A stretch of 64,000 nt of DNA from Oscarella lobularis (Eukaryota > Porifera > Homoscleromorpha > Homosclerophorida > Oscarellidae): assembly GCF_947507565.1 (NCBI RefSeq), contig NC_089178.1, positions 1 through 64,000 of the forward strand, read 5' to 3'. The number at the start of each line of letters is the position of its first letter. Position 1 is the stretch's first letter. The notes beneath the pieces were generated by a model, which was not told the DNA's origin, searched no databases, and was given only the letters and a program-made list of their open reading frames with translations. Of this stretch, positions 11,601 through 26,100 are shown one piece after another. The translations under genes were made by a program, and so were the position numbers.

Positions 11601-14233
11601 AAAGTCCGCTCCGTCAGGAAGCCACGACGTTTTGTCGTCGCATTTAAAATCGGACGATTTGAAAGCGTTGGAAGCGGTCCTACTTCAACTTTCGACTGGT
11701 AATTATTGATGCGTCGTGGTGTCATGGCGAATTACATCTGTCCTCCTATTAAAAAGGCTTGAAGCTCGACGAAGTGGAGATTAGTGGTGCTGAAGATCCG
11801 AGCATTCTCTATAGCGTTATCGCAACTTTGCCATCGGTAACTGCATACAAAGAAGGTCGTGCAATCTTTTATCCGACCTGCTGCTGCACATTCACTACTT
11901 TTTTTTTTTCTTATGTCTAGTGGCTAAATTTCGTCGCAGGACACGATTTTTGGAGTTTTTTGTAAGAGTGGCTCAGAAGGCGCTAATTGAGGGAGAAAGA
12001 GAAGCATTGCTCGAGTGGTCAGACGAAACCTTTTCGTGGTTGGCAAGGTCAGTGATTGCACAGAGGAGAGACTAGACAATCATCGCCATGCGTCGTATAT
12101 AGGAGAAACGATACGATTGTGACGCCCAAAATGGTTTCTATTCGAAAAGGCGAGCCGGTGACACTAGCCGGCGATCAGAACAAATACGTCGTTGCCTTGG
12201 AGGATCACCTAAAGGTGCCGGCGTCCGTCGATGCAGTGCTCATTTCACGATTATTTTTCTCTTTCTCTCAGAAACCCGAGCAAGTACGAAAGGGCAGTAA
12301 AAAAATGGAACCGAAACGACGATCTCCGACGCAGTTGCGGCAACTACTTCGACTAGCGGCGGAAGAAGGCGGCGGCGGCGGCGGCGGCGAGGGAGGCGGC
12401 GAAAGCAAAATCAAAGTTTTACCAAAAGAAGACTTTTACGAGCGCACGGCGGTTCGCACGCCCGTTTTCAAAAAAGCCGACAAAGTATAGGTGCATGGTC
12501 CTACGTACGCGTCCCGGTAACAGAATTGTACTTTGCGCAGAAGAAACGGGGACGCGTGCGAGCCAATCAGGTGGCTTTGTTGGAAAAAATCAAAGTGACT
12601 CAAGACGACATTTTGATGAAAGCGAAGGAAGTGTTGCAAACTCTCCTACCGAGCTACTGGCGAACCATTCATCGTCGTCGCAAGTTGCGTTCGATAAGCA
12701 GCGAAGAAATGCCGTGGAGAGCGCAGGTCAGTGAAAGTGCTACGTCGACATGCACGATGATGACGCTTCATTGCTTCAGCTCAACGTTTTGCTTGCTCTC
12801 TCTCACTTTGGATCAACCGTTAGTCGAATCGATACAAGACGCCAGCACACCTTCTCCTCTTTGCCCGCAGGTTTTGAGACTGCAGAGTAAGCTTATCATT
12901 GTCCCCGGCCTCGCGGGTTTCAATTTGATCAACACATGCATAGGAGTAGAGAACTTGACAGCGAGTGGTTCGCTTTAGAAACAGTCGGAATATTGATTAG
13001 CGGTTGGAACGAGGAAATCAATGTAGACAACAAACCGACGCCGGCCGCGACGATACTTCCAGCCGGTACAACGACATTAACTCTTTTATCGCGCGCGTCT
13101 ATTCCTTCCCGCTTGCTTATTATGCAGTTGATGCTCCAGTGACGGCGGCGGCAGTGACCGCCTTTCCTTCTCTGACGCAGGGAGAAACAGCAGTGCAACC
13201 TGTAGTTGTTACAGAAACGACAGCGGCAGCGGCAACGCAGCCAGAGCGAGGATCAGCTGAGCAGATCATTTCGACTCCGGCTACGAGACTCGGACAAACA
13301 AGCAAAGAAGAAATATCTGCTCCGTCACGGATCAAATACAGACAGACCTCACTGCAAAGAACGTACGTCTGTTTTCGGCGAGCAATCGTAAGAAAACGAC
13401 AGTCAGTCGATAGAAGGTTTGATTGGTTTTGTTCGTCTCTATATAGGTTTTAGCTCATCGAGGTCGTAGCTGGACCCTGTTACAGAATGTCTGTCGAACA
13501 ATGTGGAATTCGACTCGATCCCTGCTGTCGCGCATAGCCAAAAAGAAATCGGCCCACGGCGAACATGGAATGACCGTGGAAAATTTGCGTGCCGATTCGT
13601 GGCGCGCTTTCTACTGCGCTGCCGATTGCCTATTGGATATGCTTGTTCAGTTAGAGGAGGGAAGTCGACAGGCACAGAAAACGGCCGCCGAAGAGAAAGC
13701 CGCTATGGAGACGATGCGGGATCAAGCGGCTGCCGCCAGGTTCAAAGAGAAGCAGAAAGAGAGAGAACAGCAACGACAGAACGAAAAGACGGCGATGACA
13801 AAAAGCTTAGGAGAAGACGGCGCCGCCGCGAGTAGTGTAGATACTTCTGGCGGCGACGAAACAGCAGCAACCGCTCTCAGCGAATCTCAACAGTCGTCTG
13901 AAAATCGAAAGGTTTGGGGGGGGGAGCAAACACATATTGATTAATTTCTAAATTGTCTTTCGTCGCTAGACAAAATCGCAGTCCATCGCCGCCGACACGT
14001 CGGCATCGGCAGCAGACGATCGGAGTCGTTCAACGAGTTCCTGTTTAACGACGACAATCGGTCAATCGGTGACACTTCCATTCACATTGCGTTCGAGCGA
14101 CGGAGACGAGACGGGTCGTCGGGGAAGGACGGGAAAAGAGACAGGTTTGTCCGAAGATGGTCAAGCGGCAATGGGAGGGGGAGCAGCGGGGACGACGACA
14201 ATGACGGCGAATGACGAAGACGAAGAAGCCGGT

Positions 14234-14267
<34 letters not shown>

Positions 14268-17200
14268 TGCCGCCCATGACGACTCATAACATTCCTGCTG
14301 CTGCCGCTCTGAGTGCCGGATTCAATTTATTTGGCGGCGGGGAAAACGGCTGGGTCGGCGGAGCGGAAGCCGAGGACGGCGGAGCGAGTTTGCATTTTGA
14401 AGATTTTCTTGACGACAAGACGACCGTCGATCTTCAGTCGCTCAAATCGATCGTACTGCAGTCGTTTCAGTTATTGTTTTATGAACAGCAATGGGAGAAG
14501 TTGGTCGCGCTTGCACTCAGCTTTAACACGCTGACGAGGTATGAAATTATTTTCCGGCGGCAGTTATCCACTCGTCTACTTTTTCCTTGTAGAGATCGCT
14601 ATGCGGAACAAGTCGTTCCTCTGCTTGTCGTCGCCCAAAAACGACTGGCAAGTCGAGCCGCTAGCATTGGTGACGTGCCTAGCAGTTCAGAGAGTATGCA
14701 CGCATCGCTCGCTCATCGTTGTTCTATTTGTTGGATTTAGATATCAGCGCTGGAGCTCACATTGATCCGGTCGGTCACGAAGTCTACGATCGTCGTATGG
14801 CGCTCAAATTGGTGTCTGTTCCGCTAAGCGTTTCCATGAGTTTGGACGCCATGGAAAGAGCGTACGACTCAATGACGCATTCGTCGCGCTCATTGATCTA
14901 TTGTCGCCGTCTTCTCGTCCGATACCTCGCCGGTCACACTGCCGGTATATGCATACGTCGTCGATCATCACGTCATTAGAAAGAATCGTTTTTTATCAGG
15001 TTATTCGATTCTGAAGAAAAAGAAGAAGGAAATCGACGACGAAGGCAGTATCGACGACGATGACGGCGCGGACACGGTGGCCATCGACCCACCTTCTCCT
15101 TTTCTTAGTCACAACGGAGAGCCTGAGGAAATCGAATGCAATCCTCTCTCAGAGTCTCAACTTTCCGTTATAGTCGCCGCTTATGATAGAACAATAGGTA
15201 AGTGCATGAAGCAGATGAAGAGACTTGAAATTATAAATGTCTCTGTGCTCCTCAAGAGTCACTTCTCGTGAAGAAAAAGTACGACTTGGCAGTGCAAGCT
15301 ATGCACGAACTGGGAAACGTTCACTACAACGCCGGTGACGTGAGGTGAGAGCAAACGCGGCATGCAGTTAACCTCTATCAATTGATCGTTTTCTATAGAC
15401 GTGCTTTCAAAAATTGGGCTGAAGCGTTGGATACATTACTTCAAGTCGATGACTGCATCAATGATTGGCGCCGCAGTGTCGGTTCACCCGATCGGATCAA
15501 CGAAGTTTTACTTGAACGTTGTGGAATTTGGGGATGTCTTCTCGGCGGAATCCTCGCTTCGAAAATTGCCGAGTAATTTAGAGGACATTCACGTGATGAA
15601 TTGAGTGATGGGCTGTCGTCTAGATTCGTACTCTTTCACAGTTTGGAACGGCGTCTTGCATACACGTTGATGTCGACCGCTTTATTTAAGAGCGTTTTCC
15701 GCGCGTCACTCGCCTATCCAAGCGAAAACTGCGACTTTGCTTTCTACGTTTTGGAATCTCGCGAGTTGATACCGGGTCTCGATTTGTTTTCGGATCGATT
15801 TCGTTGCGATCCTCAAACGCTTTTGGCCGCCCTCAAGTGGAATATACAGGAACTGATTTCAGCAAAACATTATATGAAAGTAGGCATCATTCAAATTCTT
15901 GACAACCGCCATTTGTCTTTTTCTAGACACTTCCCTTATTGACTCTCTATTCATATGTCGCCGGAACTGTTTGTCGCAATTTACAGGAACTTGTGCAAGC
16001 CCGACTGTGGAAGGTCTAGCTCTTTGTTTCTCCTCTTCTCTTTCTATTTATTCGTTTCTCTCTTAGATCGAATCTCTCACTGAACTGCGCTACTTCTCCG
16101 AAGCCCTCCAAGTCTACAGCCAATTGCTTCACGGTCACAAATTGCCGCAAGTTGTCAACGACTTTCATCGACAACCGGAATCAAAAATGATCTCTTTGCG
16201 ATTTTCAAACGGATTACCTCTCACCGATCCAACAAATTTCAAGGTACAGACTCTCACCACCCCAACGTACATGATACGGTATACCAATTGCACATTTCGC
16301 CGCCGAAGGTCATGACTCATTTATTTGAAAAATCGCTATCTCCTTCTCTCGCCTCCCTCTATGGACCTCATCTGACGACGGCTCTAGCTCTAGCTCAAGC
16401 GCGATTGCAAGTCGTTATTGCTTCAACTATACCGGGTCTTCCAAAGTGCGAAGACGAGCCTTCCAAGTAGACCACATGCAGGCAGACAGAGAGGCAAAGT
16501 AATTAATTGATAAATTTGTTTTTCAGGCGAACGACGTCAGCCAAAGTGAGATCGTCGTCGGCGGCGTCCGTCACTTCCGTACATAAATCAACGTCGAAGC
16601 AGGCTCTCGCATCAAGTACGAATTATTTGAATTTCCGTCGTCACTATAGTATCTCTTATGTAGCTGCTACTATTGGCGGTCGATCATTGAGCAGCGTCTC
16701 TCAAGCGAGCTTGTCTTCCAAAGCTAGTCGCATTTTCAAAAAGGCGAAAACCATTCCAAGTCTTGAAACAATCAAAGTCCTTTATAATTATTATTTTCGT
16801 TTCTCTTTCTCCATCATGATTGGGCGAATTTTAGGGAACTTTTTTGGAAGATGCAGAGCACGCAATAAGCGCTCACATGGATGTTTTACTAGGCAGTTAT
16901 TCAGACGGCTCCGATCTTCCGCCGAGCGACCATTTGACTCCGTCTGAAGTCGAACTGACGACGCGCTGTTTGCTCGAGTTGTCAGCAATCGCAAACGAAC
17001 ATTATCATTCTCTGCCGGCAGCACGCTACGCATCTCAGGCGCTCCATTTACTGCAAACCGCTCCGTCTCGCTGCAAAGAACAGGCGAACGCCTAGTAAGA
17101 AGAAGCCGTCTTTGCGTACGAATTCGAAGCAACTAACGTGTTGTTTTTCAGCTTGTCTCAAACTGAGTTGGATGCTCATCGAAGATTGGATGCTCGTCTC

Positions 17201-19967
17201 TGGCTGAGATGTCGCGAGGCACTCGTTTCCGCTCTTAGCGACAAAGCCGACGCTCGCTTTCTCGACGACAACATTCGAGTCGCAGAATTGGGATCGCTGA
17301 AGAGTCATTGCACAAGTGGATTGGAAGAAGCCAAAGCTTTTGGCGACGACGAAATGGCTGTCAAATTTCAATTTTACCAAGTCGTATCAAATCTAAGCAT
17401 GGATAAGGAAGACGAATCATTTAGGAAAAAATTATCGGTAACACCACTTAGCGAGAGTGCATGACTTTAACTTCATAATATTTATTTCTCAAGGATTTGG
17501 TGAGCATGGCAACGAACGTCGTCGATCCGTCATTTTCGTGTCGACGATTGCACGTCGTCGCTCTTCTTCTTCTCGGCGATATGAAAGGAGTCTCTTTCGA
17601 TGCCTTAGAACAATACAGATGTGCCGAGAAGATCGTCTTCGAATTGATGCGAGGACACGGCGAATCGATCGTGCGCGACGAGCTCAACACGAGCTTGGCG
17701 TCTCTACGAAACATCTATCTTCCTTCGTTGCGTCTCGTCGCAAATTTGAAGCTTCGACTCGGCGTCGATTTGGCTCGAAAAGCATTGAATTCTCCCGACT
17801 CTCTAATTGCTGCTGAAAAGTCTATTTTCGTTCGTCAAGTCATGCAATTGGGAAACTATAGGAGAATTTCACAACTTCAAGTTGTTCATCAACCCGTTCG
17901 ACCGAATGCTCCACCTCCGGCGGCTGCCGTTCGTTTGACGGCTGTCGGGACGGGTTTAGGCGATGACGGCGGTGGCGGCGGCGGAGGCGGAGGCGGCGGC
18001 GGCGGCGGAAGTGGAGAACGACCCAATGTTTGGTGCGTACCTGCCGTCGTTTTAAGCGCCGGTCTCGACGTCGCTCGAGTGATGGCTGAAAAAGATGGTC
18101 AACTCGAATCGGTGCTCGGCTTTTTTCTCGGAATTTGCGAACGACATTTGGCACTCGCTGACGGAACGACTCATCGTGAAGCAGTCAACACACTCTTGGA
18201 AGCCGTCCAATCGACCGTATCGCTTGACTTTAATCTAAGGTTGGTGGTGATTGATTAACTATGGAGTTTTTAGTAAATTAATCTACTTTCTCTATAGACT
18301 AATGGCCAAGTCGTATCTCGAAGTTGCTCTTACTTATCTTGACAGTAGCAGTCGTCCTATTCCAGAAAACCTTTTGACCGCAACTGCTGGCGCCGCCGCT
18401 GCCGCCGGCGAACCGAACGACGCTGCCACTCCCACCACCGCCGCCGCGTCAAAAAATCGCGAATCGAAATCGGAGCGAGTGAGAAAGGAACGAGTGCGGG
18501 AGCTCGAAAAAGAAAGACTCAAAGAAAAATTGGCGGCGTGGATTGCCATTCGATCGGCCTACGTTGCCGGACAGTGCGACGCGGCGGTCGCTTCTCTTTT
18601 TGCTTCGTCTCAACAGGACTCGTCGTGTCCGCAATTTAACGAATTCGACGCCGTCGCTCTGCCCGATTTTGCAAAAATGGAACTGCGCGGAGACGACGGT
18701 TTGCATTTTCGCAACATCAACGACGTCTCGCCACCCGCTTTTGAAGCGAACTATCATTGTTACGTCCGTCGCCCACTTGCCCTTCTTCCCGATTTGAAAA
18801 ACATCGGATGGGCTTCCGTTCTGCGATACGTCTCCGTTTTGCGTCTCTCGCTCGCCGCCTTATCGACCAGTCTCATTCCGGACGTCATTGCCTCGCCACT
18901 CGCCTCTCGTCTAGTCACGCGACTCCTTCACCTTCGTATCTTTCTTCTCGAACGTTATTCGCCGTATGCGTCGGCGGCGAACGCTCCTACTTTTGTCAAA
19001 GCACTTCATCTTCCTTATACGCCTCTTGCAAAACTTCAGAATACGACGGAGACGAGAGCGGGATCCGTGCTCGTCAGCGAACCGCAGCCGAAAACTGCCA
19101 CTACGACAGCCGCAGCCGCCGCTTCCGCTACTCCCGCCGCTACTACTGTCTCAGCTACAACAGCCATCCTCCTCGAAACTGTAGCCGAAGAAGAAGAGGA
19201 AGACGAAGAAAAAGACGTTGACGATTCAGTGGAAGAACGTGAACGTATTTCGTCGATGCCGCCGACAGGGTCATCGGCAGTGGCAGCGGCAGCGGCAAAA
19301 GACGGCGGCGTGAGCACGTGTGGTGACAACGAAATTTGTTTTCAGTGGTACAGACCGATTCTCGGCGGCGGTACTAACATCAAAACGGTTTCATCGTCGA
19401 ATCATCATCATCAGATTGTCTGCTTGTACGCTATCAATGTAAAAGGAGGAAGAGCGCTTTCTTACTCGTCCAAATTGGGCTTGATTGTCGGGCAGAGAAA
19501 AATGAATATCGATGACGTGACGTCTCTGTCTGTAAACCTACGCAAATTGCTCGCGGAAACGGAATCAAAGCAGCGGACGACCGAGATGGATCCAGGAGTC
19601 GAATCAGAAGCAGAATCGGTTCTACTTGAATCCGAGTCGTCGTCAACTCTTGACGCCGCCGCCGTCTCCAAACCGGAAACGAATCGAAAATGGTCGTCAG
19701 GAAATTCGCTTCGACTTTCCTTCTCCGACTGTCTCGTCAAAATTGCATCTCTCATGGATATGAAAGATAAAAGTCTTTCAACACAAGTAGGTAAACACAT
19801 TCCATCAAGGCGAACTAATATCTTTTTTTTGACAGCAGATAAAAGTGGAGCCAAGCGTGAGTAATCTGAAAAGTTTGCTCACTCTGTTTCACTTCAGCGG
19901 TGGTGGCGCACTAGTCACAGGTGCCACCGCTGAATTGGTCAAGTTTTTCAAGTTGATGCTATCTTAA
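6536..19967 (+). CDS. CFAP54: Cilia- and flagella-associated protein 54
   Basis: Very large ciliary protein needed for assembly of a projection on the C1 microtubule of the axonemal central apparatus. The gene fills over 13 kb with many short introns. Family-specific blocks near the N-terminus are LFHLFDLWNNFSDRLPVHYL (about 6735-6810) and EYLLWAAVAMESSVALL followed by YLTWRVTLYVAVCQAYYD (about 7515-7640), which align with human CFAP54. Most of the rest is helical, tetratricopeptide-like sequence. Several low-complexity Gly/Ala tracts are encoded by GGC or GCC runs at about 8620-8657, 8740-8770, 12370-12390, 14236-14267 and 17967-18008. One exon of about 1.5 kb (18.3-19.8 kb) encodes a charged, low-complexity segment. 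The product ends FFKLMLS with TAA at 19965-19967. ATG 6536 is used; an in-frame ATG at 6461 is possible. Individual exon borders were not all resolved. Confidence 0.88.
8620..8657 (+). repeat. (GGC)n triplet tract, poly-Gly in CFAP54
   Basis: About 12 GGC triplets in frame in a CFAP54 exon, giving poly-glycine. Similar GGC tracts lie at 14236-14267 and 17967-18008 in the same gene and at 59632-59668 in G3BP. They are in frame and not conserved in vertebrate homologues as I recall them, so they look like expansion-prone linker insertions. Confidence 0.85.
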
Positions 19968-20153
19968 CACATTTACCGTATACCCCTGTTTTATTCTACA
20001 CTATAATATTCACGAAGAAGCATGTATACCGTAGACCCTGTTCTAAAGAGTTCTAAAGTCACGCGGAAACGTTAACGCGCTCTATAGAGATCCTCCTTGC
20101 CTTTTGGTGAGGCGTGAAGAAGCGGTGGTCCGTGGTCGGCGGCGGCAGAGACA

Positions 20154-23100
20154 ATGCTAAAGAAGATTCTGAAGCGGAAAGACGAGAGTCCGGTAAGTGA
20201 AAGCGATGCGATCGGTGTAAACAATTGATGTCGTCATGTGGCAGACGTCATCGAGCTCGCCGTTAGCATCGTCGTCTTCTGGACGCCAAAAATCGGCTCT
20301 ATCGATGCGATCGTCATCGAGAGACGCCATCGTCGATTTAAACATTGCAAAGCTGCTCGAATCGAACGTGGAAAAGGAGTCGGACGTCGACAATTTGCGA
20401 GAACATGCGAAAAAGTTGACGAAAGCACTCAGAGTAACATTTCCTTATCTCAAAATCGCGCGCGAGTCCTTCTCTTGCAAAAGGACGAACGAGAATACAC
20501 GCAATCGCTGAAGAATCAAGTCGATCGACTTCATCTTGTTCAAATGCAGCCAAGCAATCAAGTCCAAGAGGTCACACTAAAAAAATGTTCTTTACCATTT
20601 ATTTGACTTACTTGTCAAAGGAGCTTATGGTCGTCAAAAAAATGTTTGAGGAGACGGATCAAGCGCGATTCGAAGGTGAGCAGAGCTGCACAAGAGAACC
20701 ACGGGCTCCATCGTTCAATGACGTCATTTAGCTACTTCTGAGTTGGAACAAGTCAAGCAAAAACTGACGAATCTTGAGACAGAATACGAAAAGACGAAAG
20801 CAGTTGGACAAAGAGCTGCTCAGACTGTAAAAAAGAAAACTAGTGTCTTTTCTTACCTTTTTTTTGGTTGTTATAGGCCGCTGAAATGGCTTCTCTCAAA
20901 TCGGAGTGTGATGAATTCAGAAGCAAGACAGCGGCAATGGACGCTCAAGTTGGCGTTCTATCAGTACACCTTTAAAAATTGGTCCCTTTGCGTCACTGAT
21001 TTCATTTCTAGGATGAACTGATTCGAAGAAATCAGGAATTGATTGAGTTGAAACAAGAATTGGAATCGCGTCCGACGACTGACGACGTTTCTTTGCTCAA
21101 AAAGGAAATGCACGGTTTGCAAGAGAATTTTCTCAAAGCGGCGCTCGACAAAGAGAACGAAGTGAAAGAAATACAGAAGAAGAAGAACGAATTATCCGAA
21201 GAATGGGCTAGGTACTCTTATTATTATTATTATTAATAAGTGTCGTCATTTTTCTCGACTTCGCGTATAGAAGTCAAGCAAGGATCAAGGCTCTTGAGGC
21301 AGAACTTGGCGCTAAGAGTATGACTAGTTCCGAACATGTTCAAAGGTACGTTAACACTGCTTCTCTCTTTTACATACACATTGTATATATATATGCTAGA
21401 TTGGAATTTCAAGTGCAAGACCTAAAAGATCAATTGGCGTTGGCGCCAAAGCAAACAGACTTTGACAGGTACTAGTATTGTCTTTGGGCTGCCTTTCTGC
21501 ATACTTGTCTCTTTCTCTCTCTATATATATATAGACAAAGCGAAACGATACGCGAATTGGAGAAAAAGCTTGCTGAGAGAGAAAAACCGGAAGAAGTTGC
21601 TAGGTAAGTTGATTGCGTCACGCACTTATTTTGGTCTCTATCTCGTCATCAAGACTTCAAGAACGCGTCAAGTCGCTCGACCACCAATTGACTCTGGCTC
21701 CTAAGCAGAAAGATCTTGATGAGTAAGACCGCGATTTTCACGTTTTCTTTTTGATGTATAGCGTCTAGAAAATTGACGCTGATCGCTCAACTTGAGGCGG
21801 AGAAGAACGCAAAAGTAGAGATGATTAATAGGTAAGTTGGGGGTCATTTGATGATGCGCTTCATTGTACGTATACGTAGTTTGAAAACGAAAATCAAAGA
21901 AGTCGATCAGGAACTACGAGACGCACCCAAACACAATTACGTCAGTGGGTACGTGCATCCTTTTTCCCTAAAGGGTAACTAAGATCATTCTACTCTTTTA
22001 GACTAGAACAACGTCTCCAGGAAACGGAGAGTGCTCTGAAAACGAGCAAAGCGGATACCGTTGAAAAAGATAGGCAGTATCATGAATGTCAGAAGGAGGT
22101 GAAGCAGGTGAAACGACTCGACATAATCGTTCATTTCTCTGTGTAAAATTGCCGTTTAGACGTTGGGAATTGTCGCCGAGAAAGACGCTTCATTGACTCG
22201 GCTTGCAAGAGACTTGGAAAAGGCAAACGCTTTAGCAAGAGAAGAGGTACGTACAACCCTTTTCATCAGCTCCCTGTATATACGTTTCCCCCCTCCCCTA
22301 TAGGCAACTCTCAAAGGTGCCTGTCAAGAAGAGGCAAAACAAAAGCAGGCACTCTTGGAAGAAGAAGGGAGAAAGGTTGCAGCAAGGTAGACCTTAGGAA
22401 CTGTACGTAATAAAGAAAGGAATGAAGAGGGGCTTCGCGCGCAGGGAGAGACAAATCGGAGAACTGGAAAATGATTTACGACAAGTGCGAGAAAGCGTCA
22501 CTCGTCTCGAATCGGAGAGAACCGATTTAATTGAAAAAGTACGACCATATCTACGTGACAAAAAACTCATTTTTTCGTCGTCTTTTTTTTCGTTTAGATT
22601 GAGGCCGGCGAAGGCGTTGCGACTGCTATTGATCAGTTATCACGAGAAAAGGTATCAACGATGTAGATCACTAACATTTGACGTTGCCTTGTGCTGATTG
22701 GCTAATCTGCATGCTGCCGCGCTGAGTCTCAATGCTAATAGACCAAGCAATTGTTGTGTGATTCTTCAGGAGGTTTTACAGCAGCGACTAAGCCAATTGG
22801 AGGAAACGTCGAGAGCTGAGCTGAAAAAAATTGAGACGACTGCCGAAGAACGAGACCGGCAACTTCGAAATGTATTTTGCAATTGATCTATTCGCGATTT
22901 CGTGATTTGACTCAAATCAGCTGTCTACCGAGGTTGAATCGTGGAAAGAAAAATTTCGCGAACAAAGCGTGAATCTGGGACGACTTGAACAGGAGCGAGA
23001 GCGTCTTTCCGAAGATTATCAAACGAAGGTAGAGAGAACAAAAAGCCCCACTTTTAGATGATGACGTTATCAGCTCCACGAAAAGGTATCTGTTCTTGCT

Positions 23101-26100
23101 GAAGTAAAACGCGAGAGCCAGGAGAGAGAGTCCGACTTTGAAGCGAAATTGGCGGCAGAGAAAGAGGCTCTTCGCATCGCCCAAGATCGTATCAAGGAGA
23201 GAGAATCGGAATGTGGACAAGTGAAGGCAGATTTGACTCAAAAGCTCGATTTAGCGCTAAGAGAACGAGATGATGTCGTAGCAAGTTTAAAAGAAACGCT
23301 GCAATCAAAGGTAATAAACTCTCTACTTGTCATGCATCCAGTGCCACACACAGTAATTTCGTAGGAGGATAAGATAGAAAGTTTAGAAAGTTCACTTAGC
23401 CAATCATTGATGGAGCAGCGATCTTTACAAGATCGATTGACCGAGACGGACGCAGTAGGAGCAGTTCAATTTCTTTCTTATACACGTACAGTATTTTTCT
23501 TTATCTCTCTAGTCACTCACAACCGTAAGAGCCGATTACGATGCGTTGAACGCGAAGCACTTGAAAACCAAAGTCGGCTTCTTTATAGATAGCAAGTAGA
23601 GAAACGATTGCGTTTCTTGTAGGACGAACTTGCGGAAAAAGTCGAAATTTTTGATAGGCGTCATGACGAAATTTGTCAGAAAGCTGAAGAACTGAAACAA
23701 AAATCATCGGTTTTAGAGGTAGGCTAAAAACAAAGCCGTTTGCATTGATTTGACGGCGCTTTAGGATTCTCTTACTTGCAGCTCAAAGGAATCAGACTTA
23801 CTTAAGTCACAGGTAGAATAGTAAGACTGTCGCCGCCCGGCATGCCGTCATGTATGCATTGCAGCTTTCCGAATCGGAAGTGAAAGCGTCCAAGTTGAGT
23901 ATAAGAATCGAAGAACTTGAAAACGTTTGTCAAAAAGAGAAAAAAACCGCGGCGGCGATATTAATAGTTTGGGGTTGTAGGAATTAGAGAAAGCAAGGGC
24001 ATCTGCTCTAGAGGAAAAGGATCTTTATGAATCAAAATTAGGCAAGATGGAAATGAAGGTATTGGGCCAGAGTGGTTGGTACGTTTGTTGCGATGCGGTA
24101 AATTTCAGGTTTCGGAAGCTAACAGTAAAATCGAGAGTTTAGAAGCATCGGTCAAAGTAAGGACCGCCTCTGATCTGTAAAACGACTAGCGCTTGTGCAG
24201 GCAGAGAAAGGATCGTCGGCTGAACTGAAGACTTCACTTGACGAAAGATTGCGCAGAATTCAAGAAACCAATGACGAGGTAAAGAAATAAAGAAGAACGA
24301 GTCAATAATGAATGACATGCATTAGCTGGCAGCAGTTAAAGTACGAAACGACGAACTCAATCAACAACTGAAGGCAAGCCAATCTCATCCCAGTCTTCTT
24401 ATCTGCGTTCACCTAATTCTCTTCCTTTTAGACGGAAAGCGAGAGAGCTGCCGCTCTTCAAGGGCATCTGACTGAACTTGATAGTCAGCTATTGCAACAA
24501 ATAGATCAGAGAGATTCGAGAGAGCAACAGCTCTTTGGCCAATTGAGCAAAAAGGACGAGCAGATCAAAGCGATGCAGAGCGACCTTCACGTACCTACCG
24601 TCTTATTATGACTTTTTCTCGCCACTCATTTTCTCTCTTCTCAGATGCTTCATCAGGAAATGGAAGGAAAAGGTTCTGTGTGCAATAACTACGAAATGCA
24701 GCTCGTTAGAATTCAAGCAGAGTTGAAAGTGAATACACAAAGAACGAGAAAGTATACGTACGAATTAATTCCTTTTTTACACAGGAAGAAAAGTCTCGAG
24801 TCGTTTCCTTGGAGAGAGAACTCGACGGGACAAAGAAGGAGCTGACCGTAAGACGATGATGCACGGGGGAATAGTGAGCGACGCGTCGAGACGGGGTTGC
24901 GCGCCGTTTTCTAGCAAATGAATGAGCAGTCGAATATTCGCGATACAGAATTGGCAACTTTGAGAAAGAGCGCCGACGAAACGGAACGTTTGATGAATTC
25001 GACTGTTGAGCAATTGACAGAAGTGAGGAGAGTCTTGATCGCTAGGCAACTCTCGTAAAATATTTTCAGGTGAAATCTGCGTTGAGCGATCGCCTTGTTG
25101 AACAAGACAATCAATTGAAGAACTTGAAAGCGAAAATTGAAGAATTGAACGAAGAAAAGGCGCGCGACTTTTTCCTATATCAAATAGATAGATAGCATAG
25201 GTGACTGTGTCACGACTTTAGAACGATCTTTCAGCTTTGCTCAAGGCGAAAGAGAGCGCAATTATGACAACGACCCAAAAGAGGTATTCGTATTTCATTT
25301 ATTTACGTCGATGGATTGTTTCCGCCCTCTAGGTCGGAAGTGGAGCGCGATAAAGAGGACCTCATGTCCGACTTGGCAACAGAAAGAGAAGAAAGAAGCA
25401 AAGAGCAGCGACTATTCGAAGAGTCGAGTGCAAGTGCGAAAACTCAAATTCAAAATTTGGAACGTGAACTCGAAAGCGTACGTGTACATACACACACACA
25501 CACAAGATAATTCTTATTTATTTATTAAATAAACCGTGCAGATAAATAAGGAAAAGAAGAGAATGGAAGACGAGTCGGAATCAAAAGAGGCCAAACTTCG
25601 AGTTCAACTTGCTTCAGTCACATCAGAACTCGTTCGTTTTCTAATTTTCCTCTTACTTAATTCACAACTAGACGTTCGTAGGAGCAAATACGACAGGAAC
25701 GGGCCAATTTGAAGGACGCGCATGACGACATGAAAGTTCAGCACGAAGTAGAAATGTCGGCTCTAAGCGGCAACTTGGCTACGCTGAGAACTGAAGTCGA
25801 AGCAAGAAAAAGAAAGGTCGCAGCCGAAGAAAGAGTTTCCAATAAACTACGAGGAGATATAGCCGGTAAGCAGTTAACTAATTTTTACCAATGTCGAAGT
25901 AATTAATTAATTAATTCTCTCGCTTTTGTACTTAGTTCTTCAAGCTTCAATGCAGAATTTTCAAGACGAAAGACGAAAGTTGCTCGAACGTTGCGTTGGC
26001 AGCGACGAAGAAATTCAAAAGTTACGTGGTCACGTTGCAAATTTGAAGCAGCGTCTCGACGAAACGCACGCCGCATTACAAGATCTGGGGCGAGAGAATG

